This document shows, piece after piece, positions 8,118 to 17,524 of a stretch of 64,000 nt of DNA. Numbering within the stretch: the first letter of the stretch is position 1; every line of letters begins with the position of its first letter. The DNA comes from Candidatus Methylomirabilis sp. (GTDB taxonomy: Bacteria; Methylomirabilota; Methylomirabilia; Methylomirabilales; Methylomirabilaceae), in assembly GCF_028716865.1 (NCBI RefSeq), contig NZ_JAQUOY010000003.1:1-64000 (forward strand). Reading direction: 5' to 3'. The notes under the pieces are model-generated. The model searched no databases and was not told where the DNA came from. It saw nothing but the letters and a program-made list of their open reading frames with translations. A program made the position numbers and the translations under genes.

Positions 8118-8720
8118 CTATAAGGTTACTTTCGGTGCGTTGGCGAACCGTGCCGTCACAGCCGACCAGTCAATGGCTCGAAAGAAGGTCTCGATGTAAT
8201 CGGCTCGCTTCAGCCCGTAGTCGATCATAAACGCATGTTCGAAGACATCCATAATCATCAGGGGAATGCCCCCGGCCAGGTGCCCCGCGTCGTGCTCATT
8301 GATCCAGACATTACACGTTCGATTGGCGATCGGGTCAAGGCACAAGACCACCCAACCGATCCCCCTGATGGCGCCTGAGGCTTTAAAATCCTTTTGCCAA
8401 TTGTCGTATGAACCCCAATCGGCTGCAAGCTTTTGAGCGAATCCTGAGGCCGGATCAAGTCCCTTCCCACCTTTCACCATATTCCCAAAATAGTACTCAT
8501 GCAAGCGCATTCCATTGAATTCCCAGCCAAATCGCCGCTTCAGCTCTGCGTACTCCGCAACGGCTATCTTGCCCTCTTTGAGCATTTGACCCAGCGCGTC
8601 GGCCAGCTTATTGGTATTGGTCACATACCCCTGATAGAGCGTAAAATGATTCTTCAAGATCTGATCACTCAATCCGTCAATCCCCAGCAACTGCTCATAA
8701 TTCCTTGCCTCATAAGCCAT
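8118..8720 (-). CDS. sodB: Fe/Mn superoxide dismutase, divergent
   Basis: A 200-residue cytoplasmic superoxide dismutase. The four metal ligands appear as His in LKNHFTLYQGYV, His in RLHEYYFGNM, and Asp and His in DVFEHAFMIDYG. The usual outer-sphere features are changed: the KHH gateway is LY, and DVWEHAY is DVFEHAF. It therefore belongs to a divergent branch whose metal preference cannot be read from sequence. GAGGAGGAG lies 7 nt before the ATG. It is co-directional with iscX, 16 nt apart. The upstream gap (8721-8902) shows no gene and is taken as the promoter region. Confidence 0.9.
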   Translation of the reverse strand: MAYEARNYEQLLGIDGLSDQILKNHFTLYQGYVTNTNKLADALGQMLKEGKIAVAEYAELKRRFGWEFNGMRLHEYYFGNMVKGGKGLDPASGFAQKLAADWGSYDNWQKDFKASGAIRGIGWVVLCLDPIANRTCNVWINEHDAGHLAGGIPLMIMDVFEHAFMIDYGLKRADYIETFFRAIDWSAVTARFANAPKVTL

Positions 8721-8902
8721 CGGCTACTCCTCCTCTGACGAACTGATAAGGGTTGACCTGAAATCCAGTGCCTTTGCGGATTCCCGCTTCAAGTGTGCGG
8801 GGACAAGCTTTGCGAAAATGACGTTCGTTGTTGCGACTGACGACCTACGCACAGAAGGGAGCATAGACACGCAGGGTGGGAATGTCAAGATTCAAGGATG
8901 AG

Positions 8903-10783
8903 TCAGTCCCGCCTAGTCGACGAGCGGACGATGGAAGGCGCAGGCGAAGTGTCGCCTGTGGAGCCGTCTCCGTATTGACGGATGCAGGCCAGAAAGCGCT
9001 GGCCGAGATCCTGGAGCTTGCGCAGGCCGACCCCCTTGATCTGCAGGAAGGCTTCCTCGGTGGTGGGTCGCTCTCGCGCCATCTCACGCAGGCTGGCGTC
9101 ACTGAAGATGAGATAGGGTGGGATACCTCGCTCTTCGGCCATGGTCCGACGGAGGGCGCGGAGCGTCTCGAACAGATCCTCATCACCCGTTCGGCCAAGG
9201 CCCGGCGGCACGGCCTGACGCGCAGGTCGGGACGGCGTCTCGCGCGCGGGGCGGGCGACCGTGCGGAGAAGCGGCGCTGCATCTTCTCCCCGGAGGGCCC
9301 GATGGCCCCGTGCGGTGACGTCGAGCGTCGGGTACTCTCCCTCGCCGCGCGCCAGATACTCCTGTCCCTCGAGCTGCTCAATCCAGTTCCGCACCGTCGC
9401 CTTCGGGTACTGTCGCAGGACGCCGTAGGTGTCCAGCCGGTTGTGGCGCATCCTTGCGATCCGGGCCGTTTCGGCCCCACGCAGGACGTCCGCCACGTAG
9501 TCGGCGCCGAACCGTTCCCCCATCTCTGTGACGCAGGCGAGGATCTGTCGCGCCAGCGCCGCCGAGCCGTCCTCGACGGCCACCTCGCCGAGGCAGATGT
9601 CGCAAGCTCCGCACGTGTCCGCGCGGTATGCCTGGCCGAAGTAGTTCACGAGAAAGCGGTGTCGACAGGCGCCGCCCTGGCAGTAGTCATACATCTCCCC
9701 GAGCTTCGGCAGGGCGCCAGGCGACGGCAGCCCCTCCGCCATCAAGATGGACCGCCACAGACCGAAGTCGCCGCCGGAGTAGAGCAGCAGGCACTCCGAC
9801 GGCAGGCCGTCGCGCCCGGCCCGGCCCGCCTCCTGCTGGTAGTGCTCGATGGACTTGGGCATTCCGGCGTGGATGACGTAGCGCACGTCGGACCGGTCAA
9901 TGCCCATCCCGAACGCTACCGTGGCCACTATGACATCCGCCCGTTCTGTGATGAAGTTATCCTGAGCGCGCCGTCGTTCGGCATCGGCCAACCCGGCGTG
10001 ATATGCCACTGCCCGGTATCCCCGCCGTCGCAGCGCGTCGGCGAGCTGATCTACCTCCGCCCGGCGGATGCAGTAGATGATCCCGGCTGTTCCCCGGTGC
10101 CGCTCCAACGCTTCTGTGACCTGCCGCAATCGATCCGTGCGCCGGCGCACCCGGTAGATCAGGTTCGGACGGTCGAAGCTCCCGACCAGGATCTCGGGCT
10201 CCCGCAGCGCCAACTCCGTGGCGATGTCCGCCCGAACACGCGGCGTGGCCGTGGCCGTAAAGGCATGGATGGCCACGTCCGGAAAGGCCTCCCGCACTAC
10301 TCTGAGTTGCCGATACTCCGGCCGGAAGTCGTGCCCCCATTGGCTGATGCAGTGCGCTTCGTCGATCGCGAAGAACGCCACCCCGGCTTGCCTCAGCAAC
10401 CTCAAGCAGGGCGGAAGCGTCAGCCGCTCAGGGGCCACGTACAGGAGGTGGTACCGCCCGCGGGCCACATTGGCCTCCACCAACCGTCGCTCGTCGGTCG
10501 TCAGGCTGCTGTTCAGGAAGGCGGCCGGCACCCCCGCGGTGGTGAGCCCGTCCACCTGGTCCTTCATGAGGGCGATGAGGGGCGACACCACCACGGCCAG
10601 CTTCCCCATCGCCGCCGCCGGCGCCTGATAGCAGAGCGACTTCCCACCCCCCGTCGGGAGGATGACGATGGAGTCTCGCCCCGCCAATACCGCCCCTATG
10701 GCCTCTTCCTGCAATGGGAGGAGCGTGTCGTAGCCCCACACGCGCTTTACGGTTCGCCTGATGTTCTCCACGCGTACCCCCAC
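8903..10783 (-). CDS. recQ: RecQ-family ATP-dependent DNA helicase
   Basis: A 626-residue 3'-5' helicase. Motif I is LPTGGGKS (41-48), motif II is IDEAHCISQWGHDFR, motif VI is QEAGRAGRDG, and the zinc-binding block includes CRHRF and CGACDIC. A winged helix and a C-terminal HRDC-like domain (LRALRRTMAEERGIPPY onward) complete the classical RecQ plan. The first possible start is GTG, but AAGGA touches it directly; the GTG at 10771 sits 11 nt after AAGGAG and may be the true start, giving 622 residues. It is divergent from nfuA across a 280-bp gap. Confidence 0.94.
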   Translation of the reverse strand: MGVRVENIRRTVKRVWGYDTLLPLQEEAIGAVLAGRDSIVILPTGGGKSLCYQAPAAAMGKLAVVVSPLIALMKDQVDGLTTAGVPAAFLNSSLTTDERRLVEANVARGRYHLLYVAPERLTLPPCLRLLRQAGVAFFAIDEAHCISQWGHDFRPEYRQLRVVREAFPDVAIHAFTATATPRVRADIATELALREPEILVGSFDRPNLIYRVRRRTDRLRQVTEALERHRGTAGIIYCIRRAEVDQLADALRRRGYRAVAYHAGLADAERRRAQDNFITERADVIVATVAFGMGIDRSDVRYVIHAGMPKSIEHYQQEAGRAGRDGLPSECLLLYSGGDFGLWRSILMAEGLPSPGALPKLGEMYDYCQGGACRHRFLVNYFGQAYRADTCGACDICLGEVAVEDGSAALARQILACVTEMGERFGADYVADVLRGAETARIARMRHNRLDTYGVLRQYPKATVRNWIEQLEGQEYLARGEGEYPTLDVTARGHRALRGEDAAPLLRTVARPARETPSRPARQAVPPGLGRTGDEDLFETLRALRRTMAEERGIPPYLIFSDASLREMARERPTTEEAFLQIKGVGLRKLQDLGQRFLACIRQYGDGSTGDTSPAPSIVRSSTRRD

Positions 10784-11063
10784 TCCTTGCCTTCGACCGG
10801 GAACCCGCGCCCAGGCAACTACCCGAGGCGTTCGGGATACTTATTCAACAAGCGGCAAAACTCCTTATTATAAGTCAGATGGTTATACCAAAATCCTTTT
10901 TAGAATGACAGGCCAATGAACGGGTTGCGCTGTCAATCCATTCTTGAGGGGCGCTTCAGGTTGACGGGAGGGGACCTTTATGTCTACCATAAGAGTGGTC
11001 CAACTGTGCCATGGGCCAGAGACGGAAATCAACATAGGCGTAAAGCCTCAGAGGAAGGAATAT

Positions 11064-11687
11064 ATGCTCACGATCACTGAATCGGCAAAAAAGAAGATCC
11101 TCGAGCTTATGGAGGCCGAGGGGCAGCCAGGCGTGGGGGTGCGTGTCGTGGTGACAGGGGGAGGCCCTGGGAGCTTTCACTATGGGCTTGGGTTCATGGC
11201 CGAGAAGGACAAAGGGGCCGACGATACTGTGATCGACGCTGACGGATTCAAGGTCTATGTCGATGCCGAGAGCGCGCCCAAGCTTCAGGGCGCCACGGTG
11301 GACTTCATCGAGGGGGTCTACGAAAGCGGCTTCAAGATCGACAACCCGAACTCCGGGTGGAAAGACCCTATAGCGGCGGCCGTCCAGCGGGTAATAGATA
11401 TCCGAATCAATCCGGGCGTGGCGGCTCACGGCGGATCCGTGACGCTCCTCGACGTCAAGGATGGTATCGCCTACATCACCTTTGGGGGTGGGTGCCACGG
11501 CTGCGGGATGGCCGACATGACATTGAAGCAGGGGGTCGCTGTAGCGATCCAGGAGGCGGTTCCCGAGATCCGCCAGGTCCTCGACACAACCGACCATGCG
11601 GGTGGCACCAACCCATACTACAAGGGGTCTCAGCGAGGGGCTCCCCCCTGGTCTGACGAGCAGGTAGACCCGTTCACTCAGTACTAA
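11064..11687 (+). CDS. nfuA: Fe-S cluster carrier NfuA
   Basis: A 207-residue protein from the ATG preceded by GAGGAAGGAATAT; the frame extends upstream but lacks a ribosome site there. The N-terminal half is an A-type (IscA/ErpA-like) domain that lacks the conserved cysteines, as in E. coli NfuA. The C-terminal half (about 110-180) is a NifU-C domain with the cluster-binding CHGC motif. It would carry [4Fe-4S] clusters to apo-proteins such as aconitase. The tail of about 25 residues rich in Pro, Gly and Tyr is extra. The 10784-11063 gap contains an AT-rich patch (ttattataag) but no clear gene. Confidence 0.92.
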   Translation: MLTITESAKKKILELMEAEGQPGVGVRVVVTGGGPGSFHYGLGFMAEKDKGADDTVIDADGFKVYVDAESAPKLQGATVDFIEGVYESGFKIDNPNSGWKDPIAAAVQRVIDIRINPGVAAHGGSVTLLDVKDGIAYITFGGGCHGCGMADMTLKQGVAVAIQEAVPEIRQVLDTTDHAGGTNPYYKGSQRGAPPWSDEQVDPFTQY

Positions 11688-11693
11688 CCGAGC

Positions 11694-12404
11694 TTACCTG
11701 ATATCTGGTGAAGCGGCGATCTTGTCGGCCAGCACTGTTTTAATGTCGTTCATCATGACCTGTGGCACCAGGGAGCCTGTGCTGTAGATGTTGCGAACAT
11801 TCCCCGCCTGATCCACCAGGAATACCTTAAGGACGTGACGGTATCGGCCGGTAAAGTGCCCGCGCTCGTCGTAGACCTTCGCCCGATCCTGCCCATAACT
11901 CTTCAGCGTCGTCCTGAGAACTTGCTCCGAGGGGGCCGTCAGCAGATGCCAGAGCGATGACTCCGCCCCAAAGACGCGAGCGTACTTGGCGAGCTGAGCA
12001 GGCGTATCGCGTTCAGCATCCAGGCTGATGGATAGCAACACCGCCTGATCTTGAAGACCCTCCTGCAGGAGTTTCGCCTGGAGTTCTCGGAGCGCCATGC
12101 CGGCCAGTGGACAGCCAAGCCGGTCGGAGCAGGCCGTGTAGATGAAGCTGACGACCGCCACCTTGCCATGCATGAGGGACGCAGTGTTGACGCGGCGGCC
12201 GGCGGTATCGATCAGGACGACTGGCGAGACGCGCGTGATGACCGGAAGGTCATAGGTTCCGGCAACGGGCGGGGTAAACCTGGGCGAGAATACGCCCTGA
12301 ATGTATGTTTCCTCAAATCCCACGCTCTCGTGGGCATTGGCCCATGCGAAATCTGCTAGAAGGGTAACCGCCGCCAACGCTGCACCGATCAGGACAGCAC
12401 CCAT
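11694..12404 (-). CDS. SCO1/SenC-like copper chaperone
   Basis: A 236-residue exported thioredoxin-fold protein with a signal peptide (hydrophobic run to about ADFAWA). The copper/redox motif is TACSDRLGCP: a CX5C spacing instead of the usual SCO CX3C. A downstream His in GRYRHVLKVFLVD fits the third copper ligand. It begins two bases after the stop of the methanethiol-oxidase gene, so the two are translationally coupled. SCO/SenC genes are known next to mtoX, whose product is a copper enzyme, so delivery of copper to that enzyme is the likely job. It converges with nfuA. Confidence 0.85.
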   Translation of the reverse strand: MGAVLIGAALAAVTLLADFAWANAHESVGFEETYIQGVFSPRFTPPVAGTYDLPVITRVSPVVLIDTAGRRVNTASLMHGKVAVVSFIYTACSDRLGCPLAGMALRELQAKLLQEGLQDQAVLLSISLDAERDTPAQLAKYARVFGAESSLWHLLTAPSEQVLRTTLKSYGQDRAKVYDERGHFTGRYRHVLKVFLVDQAGNVRNIYSTGSLVPQVMMNDIKTVLADKIAASPDIR

Positions 12405-12406
12405 GC

Positions 12407-13654
12407 CTACTCCGGTCCGCGCAGCCCCTTGCTTCCAAAGTTCATCAGGTGAGCCCGGCCCACCGCGTTGAAGTCGGTGGTGAATGCGGGCGTGAGCTTC
12501 CCATCGCGCCAGGCATAGGCCTTGAGCCAGTAGTCTCCCGGCTTATCCCATTTTGAGAGGAGCGAGTTGGTGACGTAGAGGCGCGTGCCATCCCATGATT
12601 CGGATACCATATTCGCCATTTCGCCCAGCTTCACCTGCTCGATCAGCTTGGCTTCGAAGGGATTGGAGATGTCGTACACGCGAAGCGTACCGGCCATAAA
12701 TGAGGTGACGTAGATCTTGCTGTCATCTGGGGCGATGCTGATATCGACGGGAAGGTTCTCGCCGAGATCGGCGATCGCCTTGGTCGCCCAGGTTCCGTCC
12801 TCTTGCTGGTAGATGAGGACAAGTTGGTGAGCGAGGGCCGTTGCTGTAAAGGCGTAATAATGGTTCGGCATCAGCGCCCAGCGCAACTCCAGCGGCGCGC
12901 CGGGGACTTGCAAGATCTGCAGCGGCTTGCGGGCGTGGAAGTCCCAGACCACCACCGAATCGCCGAAAGTTTTCATCGCCTCCGCATCCTTGACCAGCTC
13001 ACCGAGGGGCCGCATGTAGTTCTTCTTGCCGGTGAAGGAGGAGGTGAGCATGCGATTCAGGTTCACATTGACCCGCACGTCATAGCCATAGGGCGCCTCC
13101 TTCGGCATCCAGATCGTCCGGATGAAGCGTCCCTCGTTGGAGTATTCCGCCAGCCCCGTCCTGCCTGAGCTATCGTTCGCGTTCGAGAGGGCCGTGATGA
13201 GCATCCGCCCCGGCAGGGCATAGAACGTGTGGGGACCGACGAGGCCGCCCGTGTCCTTCACGAAGCTCTTGATTGTCTTGACTAACTTGGGCTTGGCCGG
13301 GTTCGATGCCACATCGAAGATGAAGATATAGCTATCGTCCAGACCTCCGGCCCACAGATACCGCCGGTCGTCAGTGAACCCGGCATGGTGAGCCTCATGT
13401 TGCCCCGGCACGGGGGCCCGGTGGATGATCTGCCCGTAGGTCTTGGACTTGGGGTTCGCGTCAACAGTCACCAGGCTGTCGTTTCCGTCGGCCACTCCCT
13501 TGATCCCCAGCGTCCAGACATAGATATAGTCCTCCTGCCCGGTCACCTTAGGGAGGAAGGGCGACTGGCAGGTCTCATCGGCTAGAGCATGGCCACTCAT
13601 CAGCATAATGGCCACAAGCCACAGCATTCCTATCAGGCGATATAGCGTTTTCAT
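12407..13654 (-). CDS. mtoX: SBP56-type methanethiol oxidase, periplasmic
   Basis: A 415-residue protein from the ATG giving MKTLYRLIGM, with a signal peptide cleaved near GHALA. The mature chain follows the selenium-binding-protein (SBP56) beta-propeller family, with His-rich GQHEAHHAGF, GGLDDSYIFIFD, GPHTFYALPG and GENLPVDISIAPDD. Bacterial exported SBP56 proteins are methanethiol oxidases, converting methanethiol to formaldehyde, H2S and H2O2. The coupled SCO gene strengthens this. In a methylotroph the formaldehyde would feed the H4MPT pathway encoded at 42 kb. Start at 13720 is rejected because it would hide the signal peptide. The 13655-13900 gap holds its promoter region and that of the rightward permease. 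Confidence 0.85.
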   Translation of the reverse strand: MKTLYRLIGMLWLVAIMLMSGHALADETCQSPFLPKVTGQEDYIYVWTLGIKGVADGNDSLVTVDANPKSKTYGQIIHRAPVPGQHEAHHAGFTDDRRYLWAGGLDDSYIFIFDVASNPAKPKLVKTIKSFVKDTGGLVGPHTFYALPGRMLITALSNANDSSGRTGLAEYSNEGRFIRTIWMPKEAPYGYDVRVNVNLNRMLTSSFTGKKNYMRPLGELVKDAEAMKTFGDSVVVWDFHARKPLQILQVPGAPLELRWALMPNHYYAFTATALAHQLVLIYQQEDGTWATKAIADLGENLPVDISIAPDDSKIYVTSFMAGTLRVYDISNPFEAKLIEQVKLGEMANMVSESWDGTRLYVTNSLLSKWDKPGDYWLKAYAWRDGKLTPAFTTDFNAVGRAHLMNFGSKGLRGPE

Positions 13655-13834
13655 GCTCGTGCCCCTCTTTTGGCTTTTTGGATTGTCGCAACCCAAGCGT
13701 ATTCTTTCATACCCCCCCAACTCGGGTCAAGCCACGCTCCCACCAACGCTACCGTAGGCAACCTCACTAATCATCATTTTTACAACTCCTTGATGCTTCG
13801 AGTGTCAATCTTAACGGCCTTTTGATTTGACCTG

Positions 13835-13868
13835 ACCCTCTCTCAGCTCTAGGTTGATGATAGAGGGT
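13835..13868 (+). other. Leader hairpin before the permease gene
   Basis: ACCCTCT (13835-13841) and AGAGGGT (13862-13868) form a 7-bp stem with a 20-nt loop, 32 nt before the start of the KimA-like gene. I could not match the leader to a c-di-AMP (ydaO) riboswitch. Its role is uncertain. Confidence 0.3.
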
Positions 13869-13900
13869 AGGAATCCGAGGAAGAGTAGGCGGAGGGACGA

Positions 13901-15853
13901 ATGCGAAATCCTTGGCCCATAACGAAGGAAGAGACTGAATCCAACGTATTCGAGCGTGTCGCAGAGTACCGACCGCCCTTCTCGTGGCGCACGCGGCTCT
14001 TTGGCCGCCCGCTTTCCAGTGCGGACGCGCCTCACCAGACCATCGGCAAGACGATCGGTCTGGCCGTGTTCGCCTCCGACGCGCTGTCATCGACGGCCTA
14101 TGCCACTGAGGAGATTCTACTTGTGCTGGCCGCGGTGGGTGCAGCCGCCTTCGTCTACGCCTTTCCGATCGCAATCGCGATTGTGGCGTTACTGACGATC
14201 CTCACCCTCTCGTATGAGCAGACCATCCACGCCTATCCGGGCGGCGGGGGCGCGTATATCGTCGCGCGGGACAATCTGGGCGAGCTTCCTGCCCAGACGG
14301 CGGGCGCGGCGCTCCTGACCGATTACATCCTCACGGTATCCGTCTCTGTCGCGTCGGGTGTGGCCCAGCTTACCTCTGCCTACCCGTCCCTCTTCCCCTA
14401 TCGGGTCATCCTGTCCGTCGTGCTGGTCCTGCTCATCATGGTGATCAACCTGCGGGGCGTCAAGGAATCCGGCGTGACCTTCTCTATCCCCACCTACTTC
14501 TTCCTCGGGATGATGTTCTTGACCGTCGGGATCGGCTTCTACCGCTACATGACGGGAAGCCTTGGCGCAGTCGTCAATCCGCCGCCCCTGCGAGCCCCTG
14601 AGATGGCCTCGGTGTCACTCTTCTTGATCCTTCATGCCTTCTCGAATGGCACGACCGCTGTGACAGGGACGGAGGCCATCTCAAACGGCATCACCGCATT
14701 TAAGGAGCCCAAGAGCCACAACGCAGGTATCACGCTGATCTGGATGTCGGCGATTCTGGGCACGCTGTTCCTGGGCATCACCTACCTTGCGGTCAAAATG
14801 GGTACCATCCCATCAGAGGCAGAGACCGTGATCTCGCAACTGGCCCGCACAGTATTCCAGGGGCAGGGGCCGCTCTACCTGGCTGCCATCTCAGCCACTA
14901 CCCTCATCCTTGTTATGGCCGCCAATACCGCATTTGCGGACTTCCCTCGACTCAGCGCTCTGCATGCCGGCGATGGGTTCCTGCCCCGCCAGCTCACCTA
15001 CCGGGGAAGCCGTCTCGTCTACTCGCGGGGTATCATCGCCCTCGCGCTGATTGCCTCGGCACTGATCGTACTCTTCCAGGCGAGTGTCACCGCCCTGATC
15101 CCCCTCTATGCGATCGGGGTGTTTCTCTCATTCACGCTCTCGCAGGCCGGCATGGCGTGTCGGTGGTGGAAGGCCGGTCACCTCGCCCCCGGCGTGGAAG
15201 TTCAGGAGCCGGGCTCGGTACTTCGGCATGAACCGCGCTGGGCGCTGAAGATGGGGATCAACGGGTTCGGCTCGATCTGTGCGGCCATCGTGATGGTGGT
15301 CTTTGCCGCCACGAAGTTTCGCGACGGGGCGTGGATCGTCGTCCTTCTTGTGCCTGCGATGGTCGTGGTCTTCTTCGCCATCCACCACCATTACCGGGAT
15401 CTGGCTGCCCACCTGTCGTTGGAGGATTTCGGCCCGCCCCAGCGCATGTCGCGGCATCGGGTAATCATGCCCATCAGCGGTGTCCATCGTGGGACCGTTG
15501 CCGCGCTCCGCTACGCCCGATCGCTCTCCGACGACATTACGGTGGTCTACGTCTCCATGGATCCGGCTGAAGCCGAGCGGGTGCGCAATAAGTGGGAATG
15601 GTGGGGCGAGGGGGTCCGCCTCATCGTCCTGCATTCCCCCTACCGGCTGTTCCTCGAACCTCTGGTTGGCTACATCGAGGAGATTGCGGCTCAGCGCCAA
15701 CCCAATGAGACTATTACCATTGTCGTGCCGCAGTTCGTACCCCGCCGCAGGTGGCATAACCTCATGCATACTCAAGCAGCCATGTGGTTGCGGATGGCCT
15801 TACTCTTTAAACGCGGGGTTGTGGTGACCAACGTCCCCTACCAACTCGAGTAA
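13901..15853 (+). CDS. kimA: KimA-like APC-family potassium importer
   Basis: A 650-residue inner-membrane transporter. The N-terminus has FASDALSSTAYATEEILL and SYEQTIHAYPGGGGAYIVA, which fit the KimA (YdaO) branch of APC permeases, high-affinity K+/H+ symporters. About twelve membrane spans run to near residue 490, then a soluble universal-stress-protein-like domain begins with RHRVIMPISGVHRGTVAALR, as in KimA where c-di-AMP can bind. GGAGGGACGA precedes the ATG. The next two genes encode a KdpD/KdpE-type system, which supports a potassium role. A generic amino-acid permease is the alternative. Confidence 0.8.
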   Translation: MRNPWPITKEETESNVFERVAEYRPPFSWRTRLFGRPLSSADAPHQTIGKTIGLAVFASDALSSTAYATEEILLVLAAVGAAAFVYAFPIAIAIVALLTILTLSYEQTIHAYPGGGGAYIVARDNLGELPAQTAGAALLTDYILTVSVSVASGVAQLTSAYPSLFPYRVILSVVLVLLIMVINLRGVKESGVTFSIPTYFFLGMMFLTVGIGFYRYMTGSLGAVVNPPPLRAPEMASVSLFLILHAFSNGTTAVTGTEAISNGITAFKEPKSHNAGITLIWMSAILGTLFLGITYLAVKMGTIPSEAETVISQLARTVFQGQGPLYLAAISATTLILVMAANTAFADFPRLSALHAGDGFLPRQLTYRGSRLVYSRGIIALALIASALIVLFQASVTALIPLYAIGVFLSFTLSQAGMACRWWKAGHLAPGVEVQEPGSVLRHEPRWALKMGINGFGSICAAIVMVVFAATKFRDGAWIVVLLVPAMVVVFFAIHHHYRDLAAHLSLEDFGPPQRMSRHRVIMPISGVHRGTVAALRYARSLSDDITVVYVSMDPAEAERVRNKWEWWGEGVRLIVLHSPYRLFLEPLVGYIEEIAAQRQPNETITIVVPQFVPRRRWHNLMHTQAAMWLRMALLFKRGVVVTNVPYQLE

Positions 15854-15961
15854 TCATGACGAGTCATACTTCAGCCTCCGGCGAAGCGTGTGCTATGCTT
15901 GGTTAGTTAGGCAGTTCCGAATAGCCGTACCATCGTGTAAGGCACATGTGACCACGACATC

Positions 15962-17524
15962 ATGCAACAAGAGGGGCTGTCGATCTCGTCCGTCACCGTA
16001 GCAGCTCGTCCGCACAACCCGGATTGGGCTGCCTACGGCCGGGCCACGGCCGTCGTCGCGCTCTGCACGGCGGTGGCGTGGCTGATGTTCCCGTATTTCG
16101 AAGCCTCTAATCTGATCATGGTGTATCTGCTCGGGGTAACCGGTGTCGCCGCCCGCTCCGGCCCCGGCCCCTCGGCCCTCGCGTCGGTCCTGAGCGTGGC
16201 GGCCTTCGATTTTTTCTTCGTGCCCCCCTATCTTACCTTTGTGGTGGCCGATGCCCAATACCTCGTCACCTTCGGTGTCATGTTGGTGGTCGCGCTTGTC
16301 ATCAGCGGCCTGACCGTGCGTATCCGCGCCCAGGCAGAGACCGCGCGGCAGCGCGAGCGGCGGACGGCCGCGCTGTACGCGCTGAGCCGGGAACTGGCGA
16401 GCACACGAGGAGTCGAACACGTGCTGCGGGCCGCCACACGACACATCGCTGAGGTTTTCGGCGGCCATATCGCAATTCTGCTCCCCGACCCGAGCGGCCA
16501 CCTCAGCCTTCAGATCGGTCTTCCTGCCCAGTTCGGGATGACCCCCTCGGAGCTTGGGGTGGCCCAGTGGGTGTACGAACATGGGCAGATGGCCGGATGT
16601 GGAACGGCCACCCTCCCCGGGGCAAAGGCCCTGTACCTCCCGCTGATTGCGTCGCATGGGACCCTTGGCGTGCTGGGGCTTCAGCCGGCGGTTCCGCACT
16701 CGCTTGAAGCCCCTGAGCAACTCCATCAGCTTGAGACGTTTGCCAACCAGACCGCCTTGGCGCTCGAGCGCACGCAGCTCGCCGAGGCCGCGCAAGAAGC
16801 ACAGATACGCGCAGAGACGGAGCGGCTGCGCAGCTCGCTCCTGAGTTCGGTGTCCCACGATCTCAGGACGCCCCTTGCCACCATCACCGGCGCCGCGAGC
16901 AGCCTGCTGGAGAGTGAGGAAAAGTTCGACGCGCCGACGCAGCGAGAACTGCTCGAATCGCTGTCCGAGGAGGCCGACCGCCTCAATCGCCTGGTGAACA
17001 ACCTGCTCGAGATGACGCGGCTTGAGTCTGGAACCCTGCAGGTCCGAAAAGAGTGGTACCCGCTGGAGGAGGTCGTCGGCGCCGCGCTGGGCCGCCTGGC
17101 GAAGCTCTTGCGCGACCGCCCCGTGACCACTTCGTTGCCGGCTGATCTGCCCCTCGTCCCGATCGACGACGTCCTGCTCGAGCAGGTGCTGATCAATCTG
17201 CTGGACAACGCGGTCAAGCATACCCCTGACGGAAGCCCTCTGGAGATCACGGCGTGGGCGCACGATGCAACGGTCACCGTGGAGGTCGCTGATCGGGGGC
17301 CAGGCCTGCCGTCCGGCGACGAGAAGCGGGTCTTCGACAAGTTCTATCGCGGGTCCGGCTCCACCTCGCGTGGCGCCGGTCTTGGGCTGGCGATCTGCCG
17401 GGGGATTGTGGAGGCGCATGGCGGTCGCATCTGGGCTGAGAACCGACCGGAGGGCGGTGTGGCGTTCTGCTTTACTATCCCTCTGACCGGCACACCCCCG
17501 GAACTGGAGGGGATCGATGCCTGA
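15962..17524 (+). CDS. KdpD-type sensor histidine kinase lacking the N-terminal KdpD domain
   Basis: A 520-residue kinase. It opens with the KdpD-type four-helix membrane region (DUF4118, about 22-115, with AFDFFFVPPYLTF), then a GAF-like domain (about 130-265), a HisKA box SSVSHDLRTPLATI, and HATPase motifs DNAVKHTPDG, DRGPGLP and GAGLGLAICRGI. The family's cytoplasmic KdpD ATP-binding and USP domains (about 350 residues) are absent. It overlaps the KdpE-like gene by 8 nt and follows kimA by 108 nt. The likely job is control of potassium uptake, but through KimA, since kdpFABC is not in view. Confidence 0.88.
   Translation: MQQEGLSISSVTVAARPHNPDWAAYGRATAVVALCTAVAWLMFPYFEASNLIMVYLLGVTGVAARSGPGPSALASVLSVAAFDFFFVPPYLTFVVADAQYLVTFGVMLVVALVISGLTVRIRAQAETARQRERRTAALYALSRELASTRGVEHVLRAATRHIAEVFGGHIAILLPDPSGHLSLQIGLPAQFGMTPSELGVAQWVYEHGQMAGCGTATLPGAKALYLPLIASHGTLGVLGLQPAVPHSLEAPEQLHQLETFANQTALALERTQLAEAAQEAQIRAETERLRSSLLSSVSHDLRTPLATITGAASSLLESEEKFDAPTQRELLESLSEEADRLNRLVNNLLEMTRLESGTLQVRKEWYPLEEVVGAALGRLAKLLRDRPVTTSLPADLPLVPIDDVLLEQVLINLLDNAVKHTPDGSPLEITAWAHDATVTVEVADRGPGLPSGDEKRVFDKFYRGSGSTSRGAGLGLAICRGIVEAHGGRIWAENRPEGGVAFCFTIPLTGTPPELEGIDA

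Noticed and set aside
8876-10873. 665-codon open frame on the plus strand
   Set aside because: It lies antisense to recQ, has no ribosome site and no recognisable domain; long antisense frames are expected in GC-rich DNA with this codon bias.
13740-13900. c-di-AMP (ydaO-type) riboswitch before kimA
   Set aside because: The leader is about the right place but I could not find the conserved paired elements; only one simple hairpin is visible.
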